From contig JAILCU010000109.1 in the NCBI GenBank assembly GCA_024690405.1, positions 1-64,000 on the forward strand: DNA of 64,000 bases. The letters are read 5' to 3'. Below the pieces are notes generated by a model, which had not been told where the DNA came from, ran no database searches, and was given only the letters and a program-made list of their open reading frames with translations. The position numbers were made by a program, and so were the translations under genes. Below are positions 17,412 to 25,673 of the stretch, one piece after another (the first letter of the stretch is position 1; each line of letters begins with the position of its first letter). This DNA comes from Bacteroidales bacterium (GTDB lineage Bacteria > Bacteroidota > Bacteroidia > Bacteroidales > Bacteroidaceae).

Positions 17412-20400
17412 ATGAAAAAATGGACTACACTCCTGCTCGCATTCGCTTGCACAACAGTGACCCACGCTCAACTGCAGGTGCAAAACGGCGGGTTTGAGCT
17501 ATGGGAAAACGAAGATCAGGCCACGATTGAGCCGGCCCACTGGAACTCATTCAAGACCGCTTCGGGTGCACTCAACCGAATGGGTAGCCAACAGGTAGAA
17601 AAAAGCACCGACGCCCATAGTGGCTCTTATGCAGTGCGCATTTTCTCGCGCTCTGTCTTTGGCGTAGTGGCCCAAGGCAACCTCACCACAGGCCGCATCA
17701 ACATGGGCACCACCAATGCCACCGATGCCACCGGCAACTACAACTACACCGACACCTCCGACGACAATTTCAACCAACCTATCACAGGATTCCCGGACGC
17801 CATGAGCGTATGGGTGAAAGCCTCGTGCCAGTACAACGGCGCTGTCAACTGCACCCTTCACACCGAGGGCTATTTCCAGGACCCTGCCGCCAACGATATC
17901 ACAGCCAAGGTGGTCGCCAAGGCCGACAACAGCGCAGTGCCTTCCACCGATACCTGGCAACAGATCACGATTCCGTTCCTCTATAATCTCACTGACGGCA
18001 CCCGTCCCGCTTATGCCCTCATCACCCTCTCCACCAGTGGCGAACCGGGCAAGGGTAGCAGCGGAGACTGGCTCATTGCCGACGACCTCGAATTCCTCTA
18101 CTATAGCGAACTCGAGAGTGCGCTCTGGAACGGTACGGCAGTGACTTTCAACGGCACCAATGCCACCATTGACGGCAGCTATGACGATGCCTCCAGACTG
18201 CGCATCAGGAGCAACGGTCACGGTGCAGCAGTGGACACCACCTACAATGCAGCCGACAAAACCCTTACCATCCTAATTCAAGGCGAAGACATTGCCGACA
18301 ACCCCCAAAACAAGCACACTTACACCATCACCTTCACAGGCAAGGAAAATGGCGAAGAAGGGTCAGGTACCGTCGTAGACCCCGATGACCCCACCGTTGC
18401 CACCAGTCCCTTGATTCCTAACGGGACCTTCGAAGAGTGGAAAGAGGCTTGCGGCTCAACACTTGTTGTGGGCTCTGCCGAGCTTCAACGCCCTGGCACA
18501 GAACCCACAGGATGGAACGGTAGCAGCCTCCATTTCAAGAAAATCCTCTCTACGGTAAAAGAAGTACTGGTGGAGAAAACCGACGGATTCTCCGGCAGCG
18601 GAGTACGGATGTCCAATTTCGAGACAAGCCCCACATGGGCTGCCTGGGACCGCTATATTCGCCCGGGATACATCACCCTCGGCACGCCATGGATCTATCA
18701 CAGCACCGGAGGCATGAGCGACTATGACGGAGGCACCTACGGCGGCATCGGTTTCACCCTCAGACCCGATGCAATCCGCGGACATTTCAAGCGCGACAAC
18801 AACATCACCGAGAATGCCCATATCATCGCCTACATCTGGCGAGGCACCTTCACCAGCAAGATTGGAGCTCTCTCCAACCCCAACTCCGTGGTAGAGAATG
18901 CCGACCGCGCAATTTTGGGCAAAGACGCCAAAGCTGAAGGCAACGGACAACTCATCGCCTCCTGCGACTATAGTTTTGCCTCCACCACCAACGACGACTG
19001 GCAGCAGATTACCGTTCCTCTTCAATATGTCAGCGGACAAGAGGAGGCCACACCCGAGAAGATGAATATCATTATCTCCGCTGCAGACTATTGGACGCAC
19101 GACAACCAACAAGCCAGCAGTTCACTCATCGTGGATAACCTTGAATTCCTCTACTATAGCGAACTGGCTTCCGCTACCTATGACGGTACTGACATCGAAT
19201 TCGAGGACGGCCAAGGCCGCATTCTTGCAGAATACGATCCCGCCCTGCTGCAGCTCAAGTCCAACGGTCAGGGCGCCACCATCACCACGGAATACGACGC
19301 AAACTACAAGGTGCTCACCATCATCGTACGCGGCGCTGACATCAGCGAGAACCCCAGCAACGTACACCGCTACTCCGTACAGTTCGGACCGCAGATCGTC
19401 AACTCCACCAGCTATACCGACCTCATCAAGGTCACCGTCAACGACTATGCCACGACGACCAAGCGAGCCACGATCACCCTTGATGAGATGAGCAATGGCA
19501 TCACCAACTTCACCTTGAAGAACTTCACCATGGGTGATGTGGACAATCCCACTTACGTGGGCACGATTATCGTTGAGGACATTGACATCAGTGGCAACAC
19601 CATCTACGCCAACCGCAACATCACCATCCAAAATGGCGATATGCCTGCCGACGCCAGATGGATGGGTCCCAGCCTCGGTAATGTGCCCATTGTGCTCGAC
19701 GGCGCTATTCGCAACGACTCGTTGCACATCCACATCACCATTGACATGACGCAGCAGCTCAACCAGCAAATTGACGTCCTCTTCGGCCAGTCGCTCATCG
19801 AAGATATCGAGCGTGAGAACCAACCCGAAGAACCTGAAGACCCTGAGGATCCCGAGGATCCCCAGGAAGGTCAGACAGGCATTACCCTCGAAGGCACGCA
19901 CGTTTATGAGGACGACCTCGTTGTCACCCTCAATGGCTCGGCCAACGCCCCGCAACAGACCAGCATCAAAGTGGTTTTCCATGATGACAACACCCTCGAC
20001 CTGTCCCTTGAGGACTTCGTGATGTACGATGGAGGAGATGTCATGGGCGTAGGAAACGTAGTACTGAAGAACGTCCCGTTCTCCCTGCGCAGCGGCACGG
20101 CTTATGCCACCTTCAAGACCTCCGAGGATATTGTCATCACCGAAGGCAGCAATCCCGAGATCTTCTGGACCGGTCCACTCTTGGGCAGTATACCTGTCAC
20201 CCTCAGCGGTAAGGTCGGCGAGGACAAGCTCTACTGCACCATCGACATCAAGATGGCTGGCGTGGGCGATATCCACGTCGTCTTCGGCGCCGATAGCGGA
20301 TGGCCTAAGGTTGACGAAGGCGGTCAAGGCGGAGAGCAAGGCGGCGAAGAAGGCGGCGAGCAAGAACCTCAAGCCGATCCCATCCTGCGCGATTACACCT

Positions 20401-20948
20401 TCGACGAGATGCTCACCGTCACTGTCAACGGCGAAACCAGCAAACCAGAGAATGCCAAGATTACCTTGTCTGTCAATGACGACGGCACCATTAATCTGGC
20501 CCTCAACGATTTCTGGCTGGCCACAGAGGATGGAGTGCGCACAGCCATCGGCACCATTCGTCTCCAAAACATTCTGCCCGTGCTCGTTGCCGACAAGGAT
20601 TACTATATGTTCATGGTGTCCAACAGCATTCAGATTCAGAATGGCAGCGACACCAATGAGTTCTGGATCGGCCCGCTGTTAGGCGATATCCCTGTGTCCA
20701 TGTCCGGCAAGATCAGCATGTGGAACTTCTACACTTCCATCAGTATCTTCATGCCGCAGATGGGCGAACATGGCGAGAATATCCTTGTCCTCGCCGGCGA
20801 CGATTTCAGCGATGCCATCCAGGCTGTCACACAGAGCCGACAGCTCGAAGCCACACAGGGCATCTACACCCTTTCGGGTCAACGTATCACCAAACTGACC
20901 CAGCCAGGTATCTATATCGTCAACGGTAAGAAGGTGGCTGTCCGGTAA
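17412..20948 (+). CDS. Large secreted protein: two PCMD-type modules, three calycin-like barrels, T9SS-like C-terminus
   Basis: 1178 residues with signal peptide 1-19. Residues about 20-235 and 335-585 are two PCMD-like modules (NGGFELWEN, WQQITIPFLYN, DDLEFLYYSELES; NGTFEEWKEA, WQQITVPLQYV, DNLEFLYYSELAS), each followed by a small beta-domain with YxITF or YSVQF endings. Residues about 668-800, 835-965 and 995-1130 are three calycin-like barrels, seen from the repeated pattern xTVTVNx ... GxIxLxx(I/V) ... WxGPxLGxxPVxLxGKI. Pro/Glu/Asp- and Gly/Glu-rich linkers separate them. The tail (GIYTLSGQRI ... GIYIVNGKKVAVR) is the C-terminal signal form widespread in Prevotella secreted proteins, linked to type IX secretion. 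Function unknown; probably a surface or secreted glycan- or ligand-binding protein. Confidence 0.75.
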   Translation: MKKWTTLLLAFACTTVTHAQLQVQNGGFELWENEDQATIEPAHWNSFKTASGALNRMGSQQVEKSTDAHSGSYAVRIFSRSVFGVVAQGNLTTGRINMGTTNATDATGNYNYTDTSDDNFNQPITGFPDAMSVWVKASCQYNGAVNCTLHTEGYFQDPAANDITAKVVAKADNSAVPSTDTWQQITIPFLYNLTDGTRPAYALITLSTSGEPGKGSSGDWLIADDLEFLYYSELESALWNGTAVTFNGTNATIDGSYDDASRLRIRSNGHGAAVDTTYNAADKTLTILIQGEDIADNPQNKHTYTITFTGKENGEEGSGTVVDPDDPTVATSPLIPNGTFEEWKEACGSTLVVGSAELQRPGTEPTGWNGSSLHFKKILSTVKEVLVEKTDGFSGSGVRMSNFETSPTWAAWDRYIRPGYITLGTPWIYHSTGGMSDYDGGTYGGIGFTLRPDAIRGHFKRDNNITENAHIIAYIWRGTFTSKIGALSNPNSVVENADRAILGKDAKAEGNGQLIASCDYSFASTTNDDWQQITVPLQYVSGQEEATPEKMNIIISAADYWTHDNQQASSSLIVDNLEFLYYSELASATYDGTDIEFEDGQGRILAEYDPALLQLKSNGQGATITTEYDANYKVLTIIVRGADISENPSNVHRYSVQFGPQIVNSTSYTDLIKVTVNDYATTTKRATITLDEMSNGITNFTLKNFTMGDVDNPTYVGTIIVEDIDISGNTIYANRNITIQNGDMPADARWMGPSLGNVPIVLDGAIRNDSLHIHITIDMTQQLNQQIDVLFGQSLIEDIERENQPEEPEDPEDPEDPQEGQTGITLEGTHVYEDDLVVTLNGSANAPQQTSIKVVFHDDNTLDLSLEDFVMYDGGDVMGVGNVVLKNVPFSLRSGTAYATFKTSEDIVITEGSNPEIFWTGPLLGSIPVTLSGKVGEDKLYCTIDIKMAGVGDIHVVFGADSGWPKVDEGGQGGEQGGEEGGEQEPQADPILRDYTFDEMLTVTVNGETSKPENAKITLSVNDDGTINLALNDFWLATEDGVRTAIGTIRLQNILPVLVADKDYYMFMVSNSIQIQNGSDTNEFWIGPLLGDIPVSMSGKISMWNFYTSISIFMPQMGEHGENILVLAGDDFSDAIQAVTQSRQLEATQGIYTLSGQRITKLTQPGIYIVNGKKVAVR

Positions 20949-20978
20949 CTCATCAATCCCCTCTCTTCTCCATATCAG

Positions 20979-21019
20979 GTAGGAAAGAAACAACCCGTTT
21001 CTTTCCTACTTTCTTTTTA
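20979..21019 (+). terminator. Rho-independent terminator after the PCMD/calycin gene
   Basis: GTAGGAAAGAAAC (20979-20991) and GTTTCTTTCCTAC (20997-21009) form a perfect 13-bp stem with a 5-base loop, followed by TTTCTTTTTAT. Confidence 0.92.
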
Positions 21020-21194
21020 TCCGATCTCGGGGTTGCCTCGAATGACTTTTCCCACTAATTGCCACGAATATCTTTTCCAGTAATGACCACGAATGACTTT
21101 TCCCACTCATCGTTAGCCAAATGGTAAACGGTAGTTGGTCAAATGATAAATGTGAGGGTTCTAGGGGCGAGCAAAGCTTTCGTGGTAATTAGTG
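21020..21194. repeat. Convergent gap with about 25-26-bp degenerate repeats
   Basis: CGAATGACTTTTCCCACT occurs at 21039-21056 and 21090-21107, with a diverged copy (CGAATATCTTTTCCAG) between them. No open frame or RNA gene is apparent in the rest of this convergent gap. Confidence 0.6.
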
Positions 21195-21228
21195 AAAAAA
21201 AACACATACCACTGGAAGTAGTATGTGT
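21195..21228 (-). terminator. Rho-independent terminator of the DUF349 gene
   Basis: Read on the minus strand: ACACATAC, an 11-base loop, GTATGTGT, then T8. The 8-bp stem is perfect (21202-21209 with 21221-21228), 41 bases after the stop. Its plus-strand text AGTGAAAAAAAACACATAC resembles the 38-bp repeats at 44081-44268. Confidence 0.9.
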
Positions 21229-21268
21229 CATACGTATGATCAGGGATGCACAGAGCACCCTCAAGTAT

Positions 21269-23308
21269 TTACTCTGTCTCTGCCTTGGGTGCTTCCTCTG
21301 CAGCCTCTGCCTTAGGAGCCTCCTCTGCCTCCTCTGCCTTGGGTGCTTCCTCTGCAGCCTCTGCCACGGGAGCCTCAGGTTTCGGTGCGCGCATTTCAGC
21401 CTCGATGGTCTTTATCTTACTGGCGAGCAGTTCGAGTTCTTCGCGCAGTTTCTCCACCTTACGATTCATCTCTGCCACGAGGGTATTACCGCTCTTGGAT
21501 TTGGCATTGAGGAAGTTGAGGTTGTTCTCGTAGGTTTGGATTTCAGCTTTACGGCTCTCAAAGATACGCAGGAGGCGTTCACGCTCACGTGACAGGGTAC
21601 TTTCGCCCTTGGCCACTGCCTGACGTACGCTCTTCTGGAAACCCTCTAAACGACGGCGGGTCTGTGAAGCGCCGAATTGTTTGTAGAGCTCATCGGCCGC
21701 AGCACGATATTCCTTATACAGACGATCCTTGTCGCGGAAGGGTACATGTCCTACCTCATTCCACTGAGCCTGCAGCTCGCGAACCTTGTCAATCGTAGCC
21801 CCGGCAGCATCCTCAGCGAGGGCTTTCAACTGTTCTATGATGCCCTTCTTGGCTTCGAGGTTCTCCTTCTCCTCGGCGCGCTGACCGGCTGTAGCCTCAT
21901 TCTTAGCTTCGAAGAACTTATCGCAAGCCGTAGTGAAGCGTTTCCACAGTTGCTCGCTGTACTTGCGTGGCACGGCTCCGATATTCTTCCATTGTTTCTG
22001 CAACTCAATGAGTTTATCGGTAGTTTTGCGCCATTCGGTGCTTTCCTGCAGAGCCTCAGCTTCTTCTACAAGACGGCGCTTCTGCTCCAGGTTTTCGTTC
22101 TGTTCGTCCTTAACGGAGCGGTAATACTCTGCCTTGGCAGAGAAGAACTGATCGCAGGCAGCACGGAAACGCTCAAAGATAATTGTGTTCTGCTTGTGGC
22201 TGGCATAACCTATGGTCTTCCATTCCGCTTGCAGCGCAATCACCTCCTTCGTCTTCTCCTCCCAGTCGTTGTAGGTCTTGATGTCCTCAACCTTAATCTC
22301 CTCCACGCGTTCGCAAAGGGCAGTTTTCTTCTGGAGGTTCTCTTCTTCGCGCGCCTTAATGGCTTCGAAGTGCTCTTGATGACGTTTGTTGATGACCGTG
22401 CTGGCCGCCTTGAAACGATCCCAGATGCTGTCTCTCAATTCCTTTGCTACAGGACCGATCTCCTTGTATTCAGCATGCAGTCCCTGCAACTTGTTGAAGG
22501 CCACGATCACATCCTCCTCGTCGGCGAGTTTCTCCGCCAGTTCAATGAGATGCTCCTTGGCCGTCAGGTTCTTTTTGAAATCATACTCACGTGCTTCGCT
22601 GTTGAGTTTCAGCAAGTCATAGAACTGCTCCACATAGAGCTGGTAGTTCTTCCACGTCTCGGTGGCTTTCTCAGCAGGAACGGCACCGAGTTCGCGCCAT
22701 TCAGCCTGGAGTTTTTTGAACTCATCAAAGTGGGCATTGGCCTCTTCGGGCGAAGTGGCCATCTCCTTAATCTGGTCGATGATGGCCAGTTTGCGCTGGA
22801 GGTTGTCGGCCTTCTGCTTCTCCACCTCCTCGGCCATCTCGGCGCGGCGCTGACGGATAGAGGCCATAATGGCCTTGAAGTTCTCCTCAGCCCCATCTAT
22901 CTCAGCACGCCAGTCCTCCGGCGCTCCGCCTTGCTCAATAAAGGCATTGCGGGCGGCCAGTTGAGCGGCGCGATGCAATTTGTAAAAGACTTGTTTCAAG
23001 AGGTCCAGCTCGTTCTTGTCTCCTCCTTTATTCTCATCCTGAATCTCCTTGAGGCGTTCGACCACCTGTTCTTTGGATTCATACACAGGACGAGCGGGAT
23101 CTTGTTCGGGAGCATTCTCAGCCTCGGGCGCAGCTGTGCTGTCCTCTGTGGGTTCGGGAGCTGCCTCCGGAGCGGTTTCGGCCACATCGGCCACGGTCTC
23201 TTGTTGAACACTCTCTACGGCCTGCGTCTCGGTAGCGGGCGCCGGCGTTTCTTGCACTTCTGCGGCTTCCACTTCGGGCTTCGGCTGCAGTTCGTTGGTT
23301 TCAGTCAT
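21269..23308 (-). CDS. DUF349-repeat coiled-coil protein
   Basis: 679-residue cytoplasmic protein. An acidic, Ala/Glu/Pro-rich N-terminus (1-95) is followed by at least five DUF349-type helical repeats, each with a W-x-x-I/L/V-G/P core (AEWRELGAVPAEK, AEYKEIGPVAKEL, AEWKTIGYASHKQ, KQWKNIGAVPRKY, AQWNEVGHVPFRD), a coiled coil about 600-640, and a low-complexity tail where APKAEEAEE-type units repeat. DUF349 proteins are widespread in Bacteroidetes and unexplained; a link to nucleoid or ribosome factors is suggested only by analogy. It lies 97 bases downstream of the corA-type gene on the same strand and has its own terminator. The tail repeats at DNA level and could vary in length between strains. 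Confidence 0.9.
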   Translation of the reverse strand: MTETNELQPKPEVEAAEVQETPAPATETQAVESVQQETVADVAETAPEAAPEPTEDSTAAPEAENAPEQDPARPVYESKEQVVERLKEIQDENKGGDKNELDLLKQVFYKLHRAAQLAARNAFIEQGGAPEDWRAEIDGAEENFKAIMASIRQRRAEMAEEVEKQKADNLQRKLAIIDQIKEMATSPEEANAHFDEFKKLQAEWRELGAVPAEKATETWKNYQLYVEQFYDLLKLNSEAREYDFKKNLTAKEHLIELAEKLADEEDVIVAFNKLQGLHAEYKEIGPVAKELRDSIWDRFKAASTVINKRHQEHFEAIKAREEENLQKKTALCERVEEIKVEDIKTYNDWEEKTKEVIALQAEWKTIGYASHKQNTIIFERFRAACDQFFSAKAEYYRSVKDEQNENLEQKRRLVEEAEALQESTEWRKTTDKLIELQKQWKNIGAVPRKYSEQLWKRFTTACDKFFEAKNEATAGQRAEEKENLEAKKGIIEQLKALAEDAAGATIDKVRELQAQWNEVGHVPFRDKDRLYKEYRAAADELYKQFGASQTRRRLEGFQKSVRQAVAKGESTLSRERERLLRIFESRKAEIQTYENNLNFLNAKSKSGNTLVAEMNRKVEKLREELELLASKIKTIEAEMRAPKPEAPVAEAAEEAPKAEEAEEAPKAEAAEEAPKAETE

Positions 23309-23405
23309 GTTGTTTGCGAAAGTTGAATAAGATATTATTTAGGCCTAAAGGCTTGCAAATTAAGGCAAAATATTCGAATTGGCCAAAAAAAGCGGAAAGA
23401 AAATA

Positions 23406-24332
23406 CTAAATCCACGACATTCGGCGTGCATACCACCAGAAAATGAGCGTAAGAACGACAGAGATGACAATGGCGAGGGGGAAGCCCCACACCTGGGTCT
23501 CCATCCCATTGACAAGATTCATGCCGAAGAAACTGGCGACCAGCGTAGGCACCATCAGGAACATGGAAACGAGCGTCAGGGTCTTCATCACCGTTGACAT
23601 ATTGTTGTTGATGAGGTTGGCGTAGGTCGTCATGGTAGACTCAAGGATATTGGAGTAGATACCCGTCATCTCGCGCGCCTGATTGATTTCAATGCTGACG
23701 TCTTCGATGAGGTCGGCATCCAACTCGTCCACAGGAAGTTTGAACTTCAGTTTGGACAGCAACGTCTCATTGCCGCGAATAGAGGTGGCAAAATAGGTGA
23801 GCGAATCCTGCAGTCGCGAGAGGGCAATGAGGTCGGCATTGTTGACCTTGCGGTCGAGATGCTGTTTGGCGGCTTCGATGCGTGCATTGATCTGCTTCAG
23901 TCGCTTCAGATACCAAACTGCCGAGCTGAGGAACAGACGGAAGACCATATCCACGGAATCGGTGAAACCTACGCCGCGTTTCTGCTGATAGGTTACGAAG
24001 TCGATCATCAGGTTGGTCTCGTAATAGCACACCGTGATGCAGACGTCGCCCTTAAGGATGATGCCAAGCGGGATCGTGGTATAAGGCGTTCGCGATTTCA
24101 CCTCCTTTACATAAGGGATACGTTGGATGATGAGGATCCAGCCGTCATCGTAATCGTAACGGGCACGTTCTTCCGTATCGGCGATATCGTCGAGGAAATA
24201 GTCGGGGATGCCTAAAGTCTGTTGGAGAAAAGCTGCGTCGTCTTCTGTGGGACAGGTCACCTGTACCCAGCAGTTGGGCTGCCACTGGTCCAGAGTGTGC
24301 AGGCCGTGATGTGTGTTCCAATAGGTTCGCAT
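23406..24332 (-). CDS. corA: CorA-family divalent metal transporter
   Basis: 308-residue inner-membrane Mg2+/Co2+ channel. A cytoplasmic N-domain (1-230) is rich in helices (VWYLKRLKQINARIEAAKQH; AREMTGIYSNILESTMTTY). Two membrane helices lie at the C-terminus, with the family's filter motif GMN at about 270-272 (in FFGMN, where YGMN is more usual) and the second helix WGFPLAIVISVVLTLIFWWY before a basic end. Length and layout are normal for CorA. The start at 24332 follows a leader of about 165 bases behind a recognisable promoter, which invites regulation at the RNA level. DUF349 lies downstream. Confidence 0.92.
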   Translation of the reverse strand: MRTYWNTHHGLHTLDQWQPNCWVQVTCPTEDDAAFLQQTLGIPDYFLDDIADTEERARYDYDDGWILIIQRIPYVKEVKSRTPYTTIPLGIILKGDVCITVCYYETNLMIDFVTYQQKRGVGFTDSVDMVFRLFLSSAVWYLKRLKQINARIEAAKQHLDRKVNNADLIALSRLQDSLTYFATSIRGNETLLSKLKFKLPVDELDADLIEDVSIEINQAREMTGIYSNILESTMTTYANLINNNMSTVMKTLTLVSMFLMVPTLVASFFGMNLVNGMETQVWGFPLAIVISVVLTLIFWWYARRMSWI

Positions 24333-24503
24333 AATCTTACCTTTCTTTGGGCACCGTCAGCGAAAAAGGGCGCTGCGATGTGGGTGTTGTAGAATGTAGG
24401 GGCGGGCGAGAGGCCCGCAAGACTATGCAAACCTCCGTCCTTTAATCACTGTTACGTTGATGATAATCGTCCATTTAGGGGATAAAGGATGGTTTAACGG
24501 CGG
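24333..24503 (-). promoter_or_regulatory. Long structured 5' leader of the corA-type gene
   Basis: Transcription from the 24504-24511 box would give a leader of about 165 bases. On the minus strand it holds GCGGGC-CTCTC-GCCCGC (24402-24418, perfect 6-bp stem) and a CAGCG/CGCTG pair (24358-24375). It encodes no convincing peptide. Mg2+ transporter genes in other bacteria are sometimes controlled through such leaders, but this one does not match a riboswitch class recognisable by eye. Confidence 0.4.
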
Positions 24504-24537
24504 CAAAGGTACGCTTTTCTTGCGAAAGTTGTGCAAA
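24504..24537 (-). promoter_or_regulatory. Promoter of the corA-type gene
   Basis: Minus-strand TACCTTTG (24504-24511) with TTTG (24534-24537) 22 bases upstream. It lies inside the 315-base gap between the cyclophilin and corA genes. Confidence 0.65.
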
Positions 24538-24570
24538 AAATATTGTTTTTTTGTTGTAAAAGGTGCTTTT

Positions 24571-24637
24571 TTAGTTGACGAGTTGATTCTTTAGTTGACA
24601 AGTTGATTCTTTAGTTGACAAGTTGACGAGTTGACAA
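24571..24637. repeat. 20-bp tandem repeat
   Basis: TTAGTTGACAAGTTGATTCT-like units start at 24571, 24591 and 24611, with a short GTTGACGAGTTGACAA tail. It lies between the cyclophilin stop and the corA promoter. Confidence 0.9.
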
Positions 24638-24647
24638 ATAAAAGACT

Positions 24648-25535
24648 TCACCTTATCGTGATGCGCTTCACGTAGACCTGACGTCTCGGACGTTCCTTGG
24701 CATCCACGGGGGTGCGTCCGATGCGCAAAGCGATGGGCATGCCGTCGACCACTTCTCCAAAGACGGTGTATTCGCCATCGAGATGCGGGGCGCCACCGAT
24801 GCGGGTATAGGTTTGGCGCTGAATGTCGTTGAAGGGTTTAGGGGGATTGGCGGCGATGGTTTCCTCTGCCTCCACTTGCAGATGGTTGAGCAGCTCCTGC
24901 CAGGCAGCACGGTTGGTAGTGCGCAGCTGCTCCAGTTCATCGGCATGCTGGCGTTGCAGCCCTTCGAAAAGGGCGACCACCTTACCTTCGTAGAGCAAGG
25001 CTTGCAGTTCCGAGAGTTCGGCTGACGTCTGTTTCTTACCCGTCACAATATACCACTGCAGCGGGCTGGAGTAGCGCCCCGGATTGATGGAATCGGGCTC
25101 ACGCGCGGCAGCCAGGGCGCCTTGTTTGTGGAAATGGCGGGGATAGATGATTTCAGGGGCGATGCCGTCGCCGGGACGAACCGCCCTCGAATTGGCGGCA
25201 GAGTCTGCTGTGCCGGTTGTCGATGCGAGCGAAGCCCGGCTGCCGTCGGCCTTACGGGCCTTACCGCCAGTCTGTGCATGCAACGTGGTGTCGCCCGTCT
25301 GGATGACCATGTCCGGAACGATTCTGTTGAAGAGCAGGCCGTCATACACTCCTGCCTCCACGTTCTTGATGAAATGATCGCGGTGGAGGGGCGTATCGTC
25401 ATAGAGCCGCACGACGATATCACCTTCCGAGGTTTCTATGAGTACTTCGGTAGAACCGATGGCATCGCGCTTTGAATCGTTGCACGCCATACAAAGCAGG
25501 GCGGAAAAAAGCAAGAGAGAAGCTGTTTTTTTCAT
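24648..25535 (-). CDS. Cyclophilin-type peptidyl-prolyl isomerase lipoprotein
   Basis: 295-residue periplasmic or outer-membrane foldase. The start is set at 25535 because MKKTASLLLFSALLCMAC is a lipoprotein signal (Cys18) and the promoter box at 25556-25563 excludes the longer frame from 25607. Cyclophilin core: VLIETSEGDIVVRLYDDTPLHRD, HFIKNVEAGVYDGLLFNRIVPDMVIQTGD, and the last part YTVFGEVVDGMPIALRIG. Between them (about 90-230) lies a long insertion with a Ser/Ala/Gly stretch and two helices (VVALFEGLQRQHADELEQL), as often found in Bacteroidetes cyclophilins. Normal single-domain cyclophilins are about 165 residues. It is divergent from tamB, another envelope-biogenesis gene. Confidence 0.88.
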   Translation of the reverse strand: MKKTASLLLFSALLCMACNDSKRDAIGSTEVLIETSEGDIVVRLYDDTPLHRDHFIKNVEAGVYDGLLFNRIVPDMVIQTGDTTLHAQTGGKARKADGSRASLASTTGTADSAANSRAVRPGDGIAPEIIYPRHFHKQGALAAAREPDSINPGRYSSPLQWYIVTGKKQTSAELSELQALLYEGKVVALFEGLQRQHADELEQLRTTNRAAWQELLNHLQVEAEETIAANPPKPFNDIQRQTYTRIGGAPHLDGEYTVFGEVVDGMPIALRIGRTPVDAKERPRRQVYVKRITIR

Positions 25536-25555
25536 TGAAAAATACCTTTTGGCTA

Positions 25556-25563
25556 CAAAAGTA
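25556..25563 (-). promoter_or_regulatory. -7 box of the cyclophilin gene
   Basis: Minus-strand TACTTTTG, 20 bases before the chosen ATG; it decides the start codon. Confidence 0.6.
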
Positions 25564-25637
25564 GTGAAAAGTTCAAAAAAAAGATGCCGAATCGCGATAA
25601 TTTTCATGCTTTCAATCCCCTTTTTTCAATTTATCAT

Positions 25638-25645
25638 TAACTTTG
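25638..25645 (+). promoter_or_regulatory. -7 box of tamB
   Basis: TAACTTTG matches TAnnTTTG, 28 bases before the ATG at 25674. It argues for ATG 25674 rather than the upstream TTG at 25656. Confidence 0.6.
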
Positions 25646-25673
25646 CACTGAAAATTTGAATAAAGGCATCTTC

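Noticed and set aside
25536-25607. Longer cyclophilin start
   Set aside because: Upstream of the promoter box at 25556-25563; the lipoprotein signal begins at 25535.
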